A DNA stretch of 64,000 nt from Phalacrocorax aristotelis. Taxonomy: Eukaryota > Chordata > Aves > Suliformes > Phalacrocoracidae. The translations under genes were made by a program, and so were the position numbers. Location of the stretch: NCBI RefSeq assembly GCF_949628215.1, contig NC_134310.1:10305401-10369400 (forward strand). Direction: 5' to 3'. Below the pieces are notes generated by a model. It was not told the origin of the DNA, made no database searches, and saw only the letters and a program-made list of their open reading frames with translations. Positions 31,141 through 42,380 of the stretch are shown here, piece after piece; within the stretch, counting starts at the first letter, position 1, and each line of letters opens with the position of its first letter.

Positions 31141-33550
31141 AATGTCTCCTCTTTCATTACAACTACTTTTCAGTACCTTGAACATACTTTGGTAGGTAAG
31201 ATACATCTGTTGATATTGCTTTGGCAGACCATTTCAGCTCTGTATAAGGTTAATAAGCAATTTAAAAATATCATCCAGAGATCTGCCCCAAGGCTCAATA
31301 GATATGTGTGGCAGGGTATGCGGGATAGTATGGGCAAATGCCTAAGACAGTGGGCACCCCCCGTGATGTGGGACTTGACCCCTGAACAAGTGCAGAATCC
31401 TGAAAAATTAGTAGAACATTTGGACGAAGTATGTTGTCACCCTGGCAATTCCAGAGAGATACAAATCACTGCAATGTGCTGGGGCCTAGCTCATGCCTAT
31501 CGAGCCCTATTTAACACTCTTCAGTACTCCCAAGGGGAAGAGAAGGCCTCTAGATCTAAAAGGACAAGGACAAGGAATGCAAGAAGCACTGCGCCCACTC
31601 AAATCCCCACGACAGACACTGCGGCTACTCCAACCCCAATGACAAGCGTTGCAGCTAAATCAGAGGACCAACCCGTGCCAGTATCAGTTGCCCCTATACA
31701 CAAGAAGAAATCCTGGAAGAGAAAGTCAACTTGTTTAGAAAGAGATGATGAAGAAGCAGGGCCATCACGAGGAGAGGAGGAGGAAGAGGAAGAACTTGTA
31801 CAAGAAACAGAAACTACCTGATCCCTATCCTTGAGTGAGCTGTGAGATATGTAAAAAGAGTTCAGCCGTACGTCAGGTGAGCACATTGCCACCTGGCTGC
31901 TCCGATGCTGGGATAATGGGGCCAGTAGTCTGGAATTAGAGGGCAAAGAACCAAACAACTGGGATCCCTTTCTAGGGAAGGGGGCACTGACAAAGCAATT
32001 GGAAAAGGGAAACAAGCCCTCAGCCTCTGGAGGAGACTCCTGTCAAGCGTGAGAGAAAGGTACCCCTTCAAAGAATTAAATAGTCCAAATCCTTCTGAAG
32101 GCTGGCTTTGCCATAAAACAAATTAAAGTAAAGGGACCCGCAGAAGAGATCCAGTTCTTAGGAATCAAATGGCAAGATGGTCGTCGTCAGATTCCAATGG
32201 ATGTGGTCAACAAAATAACAGCCATGTCTCCACCAACCAGCAAAAAGGAAACACAAGCTTTCTTGGGCATTGTGGGTTTTTGGAGAATGCATGTTCCCAA
32301 TTACAGTCTGATCGTAAGCCCTCTCTATCAAGTGACCCGGAAGAAGAATGATTTCAAATGGGGCCCTGAGCAACAACAAGCCTTTGAACAGATTAAACAG
32401 GAGATAGTTCATGCAGTAGCTCTTGGGCCAGTCCAGGCAGGACAAGATACAAAAAATGTGCTCTACACTGCAGCCGGGGAGAATGGCCCTACCTGGAGCC
32501 TCTGGCAGAAAGCGCCAGGGGAGACCCGAGGTCAACCCCTAGGGTTTTGGAGTCAGGGATACAGAGGGTCCGAAGCCCACTATACTCCAACTGAACAAGA
32601 GATAGTGGCAGCATATGAAGGGGTTTGAACTGCTTCAGAAGTGGTTGGTACTGAAGCACAGCTGCTCCTGGCACCCCGACTGCCAGTGCTGGGCTGGATG
32701 TTCAAAGGAAACATCCCCTCTACACACCATGCAACTGATGCTACGTGGAGTAAATGGGTTGCAGTGATCACCCAGCGGCCTCAAGTAGGAAACCCCAGTC
32801 GCCCAGGAATCTTGGAAGTGATTATGGACTGGCCAGAAGGAGGTGACACGTGCTGAAGAAGCCCCACTGTATAACAAACTGCCAGAAGATGAGAAGCAGT
32901 ATGCCCTGTTCACTGATGGGTCCCGTCATCTTGTGGGAAAGCACCGGAGATGGAAGGCTGCTGTATGGAGTCCTACACGACAAGTAGCAGAAACTGCTGA
33001 AGGAGAAGGTGAATCGAACCAGTTTGCAGAGGTAAAGGCCATCCAGCTGACCTTAGACATTGCTGAATGGGAAAAGTGGCCAGTGCTCTATCTCTCTGTA
33101 CCGACTCCTGGATGGTGGCAAATGCCCTGTGGGGCTGGCTGCAGCAGTGGAAGGCAGAGCAACTGGCAGCGCAGAGGCAAACCCATCTGGGCTGCCGCAT
33201 TGTGGCAAGATATTGCTGCCCGGGTAGAGAACCTGGCTGTAAAGGTACGTCATGTGGATGCTCACGTCCCCAAGAGTCGGGCCACTGAAGAACATCAAAA
33301 CAACCAGCAGGTAGATCAGGCTGCCAAGATTGAAGTGGCTGAGGTGGATGTGGATTGGCAATATAAGGGTGAACTATTTCTAGCTCAGTGGGCCCATGAC
33401 ACCTCAGGCCATCAAGGGAGAGATGCAACATACAGGTGGGCTCGTGATCAAGGGGTGGACTTGACCATGGACGCTATTGCACAGGTTATCCATGAATGGG
33501 AAACATGCGCTGCAATCAAGCAAGCGAAGCGGGTAAAGCCTCTGTGGTAT
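31141..33550 (+). pseudogene. Deleted ERV-L gag-pol fragment (copy 5)
   Basis: Gag is readable at 31141-32078 with stops (31819-31821 and later). At about 32079 it jumps directly into the middle of RT, so the gag end, protease and RT catalytic part are deleted. Pol then runs from the RT thumb (FLGIVGFWRMHVPNYS) through RNase H (LFTDGS) to the start of integrase, with frame breaks near 32626, 32845 and 33100. It is cut at 33550 by an LTR fragment. It is clearly older than ERVL-1. Confidence 0.85.
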
Positions 33551-33807
33551 TGTCGTGGTTTAGCTGGCAGCTCAGCCCCACACAGTCGCTCGCTCACTCC
33601 CCCACCAGTAGATGGGGGAGAGAATCAGAAGTGTAACGCTCATGGGTTGAGATAAGAACAGTTTAATAATTAAAATAATAATAATAATAAAAAAAACAAA
33701 AATGCAATGGAAAGGAAAACAACGAGAGGTACGAAACCCAGGGAAGGGGGAGGGAGGGGGGAAGGGGATGAACCACAGAAACAAACCACATGCGACGCAG
33801 CCGCTCA
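33551..33807 (-). mobile_element. LTR 3' fragment, minus orientation
   Basis: Starts TGTCGTGGTTTAGCTGG (complement of the LTR end) and stops near 33807, where a plus-oriented LTR fragment of another subfamily begins. Confidence 0.82.
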
Positions 33808-34222
33808 GGGGGTACAGCTAAGTGAGCGGATTCAAACTGGCCAAAGGCATATTCCATATCATGTAACGTCATGCCCAGTGTGTTACCTGGGAGGAGCTGG
33901 CCAGGGGAGGGAGGCAGCAATCGCAGCTCAGGGACGGGCAGCATTGGTCGGCAGGTGGTGAGCGGTTGTATCATTTGTGTTTCTGTTTTTTTCCTCTTTT
34001 TCCCTTTGCCTTTTTATTATATTATCATTATTGTTATTGCTATAATATTCATCATTATTATCATTATTATATTATTCTAATTATTAAACTGTTCTTATCT
34101 CAACCCACGAGTTTTTTTTTTTGCTTTTGCTCTTCCAGTTCTCTCCCCCATCCCAGAGGGGTGGGGGCAGTGAGCGAGCGGCTGCGTGGTGTTTAGCTGC
34201 TGACTGGGGCTGAACCACGACA
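33808..34222 (+). mobile_element. LTR 3' two-thirds, plus orientation
   Basis: Matches the LTR at 24682-25272 from its GGGGGTACAGC box to the ACCACGACA end at 34222. It directly abuts the opposite-strand fragment. Confidence 0.83.
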
Positions 34223-35690
34223 GTTGGACAATAGAAATGATGAATAGATTTGTTTTCCTGTAAGAAAATCCTGTAACAACTGAGAGGAGCAAAATGGGGA
34301 ACCCTTTCATGGACGGGGTCTGTACAGCATGCTGCACCCTGATTGGAGGCCCGTTCAATGCTGCATAACTTGGGGTTCCCAGCATCTGAAGGGTTGTAAG
34401 ATAATTTATTTTTGCCTTATTTGTAGTGTTAGACTTAATAATTATTATTTTAAATTATATTTTGCAGAGTCTGAGTGCCTTTCTTCCTGGGATCATAATG
34501 GACCAGCACCTCCTGGTCCAAAACATTTGGTGCAGACAGCAGCTCCCAATGAGAAATGCCTTTCTCGAGGAAGGGTAGTGAGGAAGAGATAGGGTAGGTG
34601 CCTGGCTGGCCCCGCATGGAGCCATGGCAGGTAGTCACAAGGCATTTGGCCCAGGTGGCTTCTCTGGTGGATTGGGAAAGTGAGGAGGAATTGTCTGAAT
34701 ATCTCACCCCAGTTGAAGTATCAACTTGTCTAAAGAAATATAGGATAAAGAAAAGTCAAGGAAAATTTGCGCTGGTTTTAGTTGTTACTAATATGCTTGA
34801 AACAGACACAGGGATGTGTAGAGCTGAAGCAAGCTGTTTGCCACAAGGGAAATGGAATGGAGACCTCAGGGACTCCAGGGATGAGGAGTGGACAGAGGGG
34901 TTGGAGGATGAGTGGGGCAATAGCATTCCAGTCCAGCTCTTGGTGATTAACAAGGTGAGGGAGAAGAGGTGAAGGGAACCGTGGAGCCCTGGGGCATCAG
35001 ATCCACTTGTTCCTCTATCTGTCCACAGGGAAGACTCATCTTCCTCAGTTGTCACTCCCCACCCTGAGATTTCTCCATGCAAACAAAGATGGGGTGGTCC
35101 CTCTCCAGTATGGCTTGCAAAGGGAGCTCCGAGGGCACCCCAATATATCACAGGTTGCGATCTGTGGTGGGCAAGGCTATTAACATTGCTGGAGGAAAAC
35201 ATCCACTTGGATTCCCATCAGCTGGGGTTTGGGCACTCACAATGTGGAGGATTTCAACTCCCCTCCACTTCTGTGGTTGTGCTACCTCACCTCTTCCAAA
35301 CCTGTAGCCTCAGAACAGTACAGGCTCTGACAGATACATTCGCTTTTTTAATAGCCCTCTTTCTTTGGCATGTAAAGGAACTGGCTGGGTCTTGGCATGG
35401 GACCGTATGTGACCAGCTTTTGTCACAGCCACATTCCCAGGACTGCACTCGCTCCCAATAGTTCACCTTGCTAGAGCAGCCAGAGGCCAGGGGAAGCACC
35501 TGGCTTGCTATTACAGACTTGGCAAATGCCTACTTCAGCATCCATAGTGCTAGGGAGGCCAGCAGTATGCATTTCTGTGCTGCCTCAGGTAGACTGGTAC
35601 AGCCCCACACCTTGTCAGGGGATTATGGCTCAGCATTTGGGGGAGTGCAGCCTCTCCCCAAAGTGGGAGCTGTACTGTTATGTTGGTGTG
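34223..35690 (+). pseudogene. Unassigned retroviral remnant (possible LTR/leader, Gag-like frame, RT trace)
   Basis: 34223-34530 has LTR-like features and ends before TTTGGTGCAGACAGC, a possible primer-site start. A 125-codon frame at 34598-34972 (starts MEPWQVVTRHLAQV) is acidic and matches no Gag that I can name. Near 35500-35560 a translated stretch with ITDLANAYFSIHSA resembles an RT palm motif. The pieces suggest a different, older retrovirus. Confidence 0.45.
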
Positions 35691-35695
35691 GTGTT

Positions 35696-36269
35696 TTGAC
35701 CTTGGCTGGCTGCCAGGTGCCCACCAAGCCACTCTATCTCTCCCCTTCCTCACCGGGATGGGGGTGGGGGGGGGGGTGGGGCAGAAAATAAGATGAAAGA
35801 ACTCGTGGGTTAAGATAAAGGCAGTTTAATAAAGAAAAAGCAAAGGCCACATACAGAAGCAAAGGAAAACAAAAATATTTATTCTCTACTTCCCATCAGC
35901 AGGTGATGTCCAGACACTTCCTGGGAAATATGGCTTCAGTATGCATAGCAGTTGCTCTGGAAGACAAACACTCCCCTCCGCCTTTCTCTTAGCTTTTATT
36001 GCTGAGCATGACCTCATATGGCATGGAATATCTCTTCAGTCACTTTGGGTCAGCTCTTCTGGCTATGTCCCCTCCCAACCTTTTGTCCACCCCCAGCCTA
36101 TTAGCATTTGGAGGGTTATGAGAGACAGCCTTGATGCTGTGGGAGTACTGCTCAGCAGTAGCCAAAATACTTGTGTGTTATCAACACCTTTCTAGCTAAC
36201 AATGCAAAGCACAGCACTATGAGGGCTGCTATAGGGAAAGGTAACTCCATCCCAGCCAGCCCCAATGCA
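35696..36269 (-). mobile_element. 3' LTR of a minus-strand ERV-L copy
   Basis: Minus-strand start TGCATTGGGGCTGG at 36269, end CCACACC-like at 35696. It is joined on its internal side to ATCTCCACCCCTT, the complement of the ERV-L polypurine tract. It contains a G-rich run at 35761-35777. Confidence 0.82.
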
Positions 36270-37365
36270 ATCTCCACCCCTTACTCCATACCATTTGTGT
36301 CATGCTCAGGTCCCACATAATTTAATACATTTATATGTCTTCTAACTGTCCCATTGTATCTAATTATCATTACTGAAAACCCTTCTTACCAAGACTTACA
36401 ACTCAAACTACATACTTAAACCATCCTTGTACCCAACATACAGATTTATACATTCTCATTAACAACTATATCCCATGTCCCTTAACGGATAGATATTATT
36501 TCCCCATTCTATGAGCTTCTGTCACTCCTCCAAATGTTCATAAGAACAGGCTATGACTTGGGCCCCATCCATCCAGGACCAGGGCAATTAGCAGATCCTC
36601 TGGTATTAACCAGCCAAGTGGTTACTGCTAAATTTATATCCCAATGCTTCCATGCCCCATTGCCCAACGCTCTCAACATGGTCTTTAAGAGTCCATTCTA
36701 TCTCTCAATCTTTCCAGAGGCTTGTGGGTGATAGGGGATGTGATATACCCACTCAATGTCGTGTTTCTTGGCCCAGGAGTCTTTGAGGTTATTTTGGAAA
36801 TTAATCCCATTGTCTGACTCAATTCTTTCTGGGGTACCATGTCGCCACAAAATTTTACTTTCAAGGCCTAAGATGGTGTTTCAGGCAGTGGCATGGTTTA
36901 CAGGGTATGTTTCTAGCCAACTGGTAGTTGCTTCCACCATGGTGAGCACATAGCACTTGCCTTGGCGTGTTTGTGGCAGTGATCCAATGTAGTCAATTTG
37001 CCAGGCCTCGCTATATAGAAAACCCAGCCACCGCCCTCTATTCCAGGAAGACTTTACTGATGTGGCTCGCTTGGTTCCAGCATATGTTTCACATTCATGG
37101 ATGACCTGTGAAACAGCCTCCATGGTCAGGTCCACCTCTCCGTCACAAGCCCATCTGTATGTTGCATCTCTCCCTAGATGTCCTGATGTTTCGTGGGCCC
37201 ATCAAGCTACAAATAGTTCACCCTTAGGTTCCCGGTCCAGGTCCACCTGAGCTACTTCAATTCTGACAGCCTTGCCTATCTGTTAATTGCTTCAATGTTC
37301 TTCAGTGGTGTGGCTTTTGGGCATGTGAGCATCTACATGACATACCTTTAGAGTGATGATGTACC
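36270..37365 (-). pseudogene. pol: ERV-L integrase remnant, minus strand
   Basis: Internal sequence of the same element. The region after pol comes first, then integrase with WQIDYIGSLPQTRQGK, TTSWLETYPV and the zinc-region HECETYAG. Stops and indels break it. It ends near 37365 at a junction with gammaretroviral integrase of provirus D. Confidence 0.82.
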
Positions 37366-38039
37366 TTTAAACCTTTAAATCAATTTGCCAATAACCCCCA
37401 GTTATAGAGCATTTTTTTTACCTCTCTTGGTAAGGGTCTCTCTTGAATTTTTGGATTATTCCTTAAACAAGTCTCACATCCCTTTGTAATACCTTTGGCG
37501 ATTTTTAGCATATTAATGCCTATTGCGTATGTTTTTGTCATTCCTACCAGCACCTCAGCTCCCATGTGAGTGGCACCATGTGTTTTCTTCATAAGTTCTC
37601 TCATTATTTGAGGGATAAGGACACATTGTCCATCTGGAGTCTTCCACCATCCTTCAGAGGTCTTAACACAATTTAGAAACTCAACCAGTTTATTTTCTTT
37701 CTCTGTATATACAGAGGAACATTGATATAAAAAGTTCTTTCAGGAACTGACTTCTATCCTTGCAAATAAGCAGCTCCTTTTGCAGTCTCATCTGCCCTTC
37801 GATTTCCTTTAATTATATCAGTTTGCCCTGACCGGTGTGCTCTGCAATGTACCACTGCCACTTCCTTTGGCTTATGAACTGCTTCAAGCAGTCTCAAAAT
37901 TTCCTTGCCATATTTTATAGGATTTCCTTGTGATTATAACAATCCTCTCTCCTTCCAAATTGCCAAATTGCACCATGTGCATGTATTACCCCAAATGCAT
38001 ATTTTGAGTCCGTATAGATGTTAGCTCACTTTCCTTCCT
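37366..38039 (-). pseudogene. pol: Provirus D pol, 3' part (RNase H end, integrase zinc region)
   Basis: On the minus strand, RNase H motifs YTDSKYAFGVIHAHG (near 38000) and HCRAHRSGQTD (near 37840) precede an integrase N-terminal region with CETCLRNNP. The type is gammaretroviral. It continues on the other side of a CR1 insertion at 39780. Confidence 0.83.
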
Positions 38040-39779
38040 ATATGGCTTTTTAAAATACATTAATGGCAAAAGGCAGGCTAGAAATAATATTGGCCCATTA
38101 CTTGATGAGAATGGTCACCTCACAAACAGGGACATAGACAAGGCAGAGATGTTTAATGCTTCCTTCACCTCCATCTTCAACACCGATGGTGGGCTCTGGG
38201 ACCCCCAGAGCCCTGGGCTAGAGAACCATGACTGTGGGAATGATAAACTCCCAATCAACATTGAACTTGTGCAGGACTTACTGCTCCAGCTGGATCCCTA
38301 TAAGTTGATGGGGCCTGATGGGATTCATCCGAGGGTACTTAAAGAGCTGGCTGATGTCAAGTAGTGAGACCTCTCTCGATTTTTCAGTGCTCTTGGGAAT
38401 CTGGAGAGGTCCCAGTTGACTGGAAGCTGGCAAACATTGTCCCAGTCTTCAAGAAGGGCAACAGGGATGACCCCGGTAACTATAGACCTGTCAGTTTCAC
38501 TTCTGTGCCTGGCAAAATTATGGAGAAGATTATTCTGTGAGTTACTGAAAAACACCTTAAAGACAACACAATGATTGGTCCTAGCCAGCACAGGTTCATG
38601 AGGGGAAAGTACTGCTTAACAAACTTAATTTCCTTCTATGACAAGGTTACCCACCTAGTTGACCAAGCCAGTCGATGTAATCTTTCTGGATTTCAGTAAA
38701 GCTTTTGATACTGTCTCTCACAGTATCCTCCTAGACAAAATGTCCAGCATACAGCTGGATAAACATGTAATGAAATGGGTGAGCAATTCGCTGATGGGTC
38801 TGGCTCAAAGGGTTATAGCAAATGAGGTTATATTGGGCTGGCGGCCAGTCACTAGTGGGGTTCCGCAGGGATCCATCTTAGGGCTGGTACTCTTTAATAT
38901 CTTTGTTACTAATTAAGTTTGCTGACAACACAAAATTGGGAGGAGCTGTTGACACTCTTGAGGGTAGAGAGTCCCTGCAGAGAGATCTGGACAGACTGGA
39001 GAGCTGGGCAATCACCAACCGTATGAAGTTTAACAAGGGCAAGTGCCGGATTTTGCACCTGGGGCACGGCAACCCTGGATATACATACAGAGAACAGCAA
39101 TGCAGAGAGGGACCTGGGGGTTCTGGTTGATGGCAAGTTGAACATGAGCCAACAGTGTGCCCTGGCAGCCAAGAGGGCCAACCATGTCTTGGGGTGCATC
39201 AAGCCCTGCATTGCAGCCAGTCGAGGGAGGCGATTGTCCCGCTCTACTCTGCCCTGGTGCAGCCTCACCTCGAGTACTGTGTGCAGTTTTGGGTGCCACA
39301 GTACATTAAGGATATAAAGCTACTGGAGAGTGTCCAGAGAAGGGCCATGAAGTTGGTGAAGGGTTTAGAGGAGAAACCATACAAGGAGCAGCTAAAGTCA
39401 CTTGGCTTGTTCAGCCTAGAGAAGAGGAGACAGGGGAGACCTCATCGCGGTCTACAGCTTCCTCACAAGGGGAAGAGGAGGGGCAGGTGCTGTCCTCTTC
39501 TCTCTGGTGACAGGACCCGAGGGAATGGCAGGGAGATGTGCCAGGGGAGGGTTAGGTTGGATATTAGGAAAAGGTTCTTCACCCAGAGGGTGGTGGAGCA
39601 CTGGAACAGGCTCCCCAGGGAGGTAGTCATAGCACCAAGCCTGACGCTATTCAAGAAGCACTTGGACAACGCCCTCAGATACATGGTGTGATTTTTGGGG
39701 TTGTCCTGTGCAGGGACAGGAGTTGGACTCGATGATCCTTGTGGGTCCCTTCCAACTCAGGACATTCTGATTCTATGAT
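38040..39779 (+). mobile_element. CR1 LINE inserted in provirus D
   Basis: 5'-truncated CR1 of about 1.74 kb. It starts in the linker before RT (YINGKRQARNNIGP) and has [26 protein letters not shown] and a readable KFADNTKL catalytic region in a shifted frame. The C-terminal part and the 3' tail end in GATTCTATGATTT. Several stops and frameshifts make it inactive. Confidence 0.92.
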
Positions 39780-40345
39780 TTCCAAGGCTCGAGTCAATGC
39801 AATTAATTCAGCTTTTTGTACAGACGTTCACTGGCAAAGGTGCTGCCTCTGTTTCCTTTTCCAAAGTGACAACAGCATATCCAGCTTTCTGTTCCCCTTT
39901 AGTGACAAAGCTGCTCCTGTTGGTAAACAGTCAGGGTCCTGTAAGGGGGCATCTCTCAGGTCTGCGTGGCTAGAATATACCTGCTCAAGAGTCTGTAAGC
40001 AGTCATGTGCTAACCCTTCTTCTCCAAGTAAAGGCAGTAGAGATGCCAGATTTAAGGCACTAGACACTCTCATTATTACGTCTTCTTGTTTGAGCAGTAT
40101 TGCCTGATATTGTACTATTCTGCTCAGGGACAGCCAATGGTGTCCTTTATGTTCTAACACTGCTGTAACAGCATGTGGCACATAAATGGTGATTTTCTGT
40201 CCCAAAGTCAACTTCGGGGCCTCCTGGATCAGTAATACAGTAGCTGCCACTGCCCTCAGGCATCCTGGCCATCCGGCACTTACTTTATCTAGTTGTTTTG
40301 AAAAGTAAGCCACCAGCCTTCTCCAATTCCCCGAAAACTGCACAA
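39780..40345 (-). pseudogene. pol: Provirus D pol, 5' part (RT connection and RNase H start)
   Basis: A frame at 39828-40343 contains VAYFSKQLDKVSAGWPGCLRAVAATV and GHHWLSLSRIVQYQ, the RT connection of gammaretroviral pol. The RNase H start and an ELIALTRAL helix follow, where the CR1 interrupts. It is closely similar to the same part of provirus A (3168-3692). Confidence 0.85.
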
Positions 40346-40399
40346 GTACTCCTAATGCTTGATGTTATCTCTCATGCACATAAAGTTCAAAAGGCTTTG

Positions 40400-40528
40400 T
40401 TAGGTGGTGTTCAAACAACGTGTAGACGTTGCATTTTGGGACATGGTTTAGGAGGCCTGGGGGTGTTGGGGTGACGGTTGGACTTGATGATCCTAGAGGT
40501 CTTTTCCAACCTGTATGATTCTATGACC
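40400..40528 (+). mobile_element. CR1 3' tail
   Basis: Short CR1 end with GGTTGGACTTGATGATCC, TTCCAACCTG and the terminal GATTCTATGA. Confidence 0.82.
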
Positions 40529-41940
40529 TTTGACAGGATTAGAGCTCTCACCCCACGGATCGCTTCACACATGCACTTCTCCACTCAGGCTGTGTCCAGT
40601 TCTTGCTGAGTGTCTCTTTGCACCAAGGTCAGACGATTGTGCCCAGAGGGCCCCTTTCTGTCTTCAAAACCAGCTGTCTCCTGTTTCACGGTCCCAAAGT
40701 CAACCTTGTACCTCCGGACAGCCACAGTGTGTGTAGCACAGAGGTCCTGGGGGGGCTCCAAGGACAAAACGGGGGTCCCAGGCAGGGCAGAGGGCCACAC
40801 ACAGCATCAGGGCACAAGGAGAGTCTGAGAGTAGGTCGTGAGAGGCCTTGAAGGAGGCTACAGGGGCACAAGGAGGTTTGGGGACGCTGTGAGGAGAGTA
40901 CAGAGGGACTCAGAGACATCCTAGGTGGCATAGAGAGGAAAAAGATTCTTCTGGGGCATGAAGAAGGATGGAGGAGGGTTGTGAGGGAGCCAGAGGGGTC
41001 CTGGGGGGCGTCAGAGGGCAGTGGGGCACAAGGAGGAGCTCAGCAGGTGTTGCAATGGGTGTAGGGAGGCCCGGAGAGGTCCTGGGGGCAAAACATGGCT
41101 CAGAGAACCAGCAGGGTCCTCAGGAGGGGATGTGAGGGGAAAAAGGGGAGTCCGGGGCAGAGACACGCCTCTCGGCAGGACAGACAGAGCCCTGTGGCGT
41201 CCTGGCAGAGCCCTGTGGTGATGCCTCGTGCTGCAGCACCACCTCTCCCAACGTGTCCTGCAGGGCAAAATGGCCAAGTGCACCTCCTGGCAGGCACTGG
41301 AGCGGGAGGTCAGCCGGGAGAGGCCGTTCCTCCTGCCTGGGCCCCACTCCACCATCGCCCCCACATCCAGGGGGTCTGGGGGGCCCCAGGGCTGTCCCAG
41401 CAGGCTAAGGAGCCTTGGGGCGCTCCGGGAGCCCCTCGCGGCACTTTTTACTAACTGCAAAGGTACAGGGACACGAGTTGAATGAATAAAACAATTGTTT
41501 ATTGATTAATGCACAGACACAATGCCCATGAGCGAGTCTGTGACCCAGCTGGGTGCCATCCGCACCCCACCTCACTGGAGGAGCCGTCACTGATCGGCGG
41601 CAGGGAAGAGTCAGCTTTGTGATGTGGCACGAAGCTAAGGAGCCACCGGCTTCCCCCCGGGTTTTTCCTTCAGGGACAGGATTCAGCACTGCTGTCTGAG
41701 AGGAAAAACCCCGATTTCACCCCTATGTGCTTCTTTCCGCCCTCAGAACAGAGCCCTGCAGGATATTTTCACAGCTCACGGCTCATTTTTTTACAAAATA
41801 CAGTCATAAACTATAACCTGAGTAAGAAACTGTCAGCTATGAGCTCAAAACAATAAACCCTAAGTGAAAGACTCTGAATCCTCAGTTTTAAGCAAGAATG
41901 AGCACAGAATAAAGAATTATAAACTAATAATTATTTTATC
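40529..41940. other. GC-richer intergenic region with degenerate repeats, no recognised gene
   Basis: At about 40740-41120 the plus strand shows loosely repeated purine-rich phrases (cacaaggag, gaggtcctgggggg). No open frame here resembles a known family. It becomes AT-rich after 41760. Confidence 0.5.
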
Positions 41941-42090
41941 CTAATCTTTACCTTAATATTATATATTAAGAAAATACAGTATATTATATATGTGTGTTAT
42001 ATAACAATATATATGTTATAGAATAACATGTATGGTATATAATAACATATACATGGAATATTAGATCTATATATATGTTATATAATAACG
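41941..42090. repeat. AT-rich palindromic stretch upstream of YJU2
   Basis: Repeated TATATATGTTATA/TAATAACATA motifs in both orientations, able to form hairpins. They lie about 300 bp before the YJU2 start, at a sharp change from AT-rich to CpG-rich sequence. Confidence 0.65.
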
Positions 42091-42269
42091 TAAGACCAGG
42101 GGAGAGGCGTTTCCGGCCCAGCTCCTCACCTCGCAGCGTCCAGGGGAGTGGACAGAACCCCGGAACCTCTTCTCGGGTCGCGGCGCACCGGCGGACTCTT
42201 GTCGGTGTGCGGAGCACGCTGACGGACGGCAGAGCGAGCCAGTAACAAGCGAGGAACAGCCAAACTGTG

Positions 42270-42380
42270 GTTCGTTGCACCAATGAGCGGCGGAGGGAGG
42301 CGGTGCTACTTTCCCGGAAGTGGTGAGCGGTGCGGAGGGCAGCTGCTGGGTTACACCGGTGGTGGTGGGAGGTCGCAGCC
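42270..42380 (+). promoter_or_regulatory. YJU2 core promoter region (CCAAT and ETS motifs, CpG-rich)
   Basis: ACCAATGAGCGG (42279-42290) matches an NF-Y box, and CCCGGAAGTG (42313-42322) an ETS/GABP site, 60-100 bp before the ATG. There is no TATA box. CpG-rich sequence extends from about 42090 through exon 1. This layout is typical of housekeeping splicing-factor genes. Confidence 0.6.
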
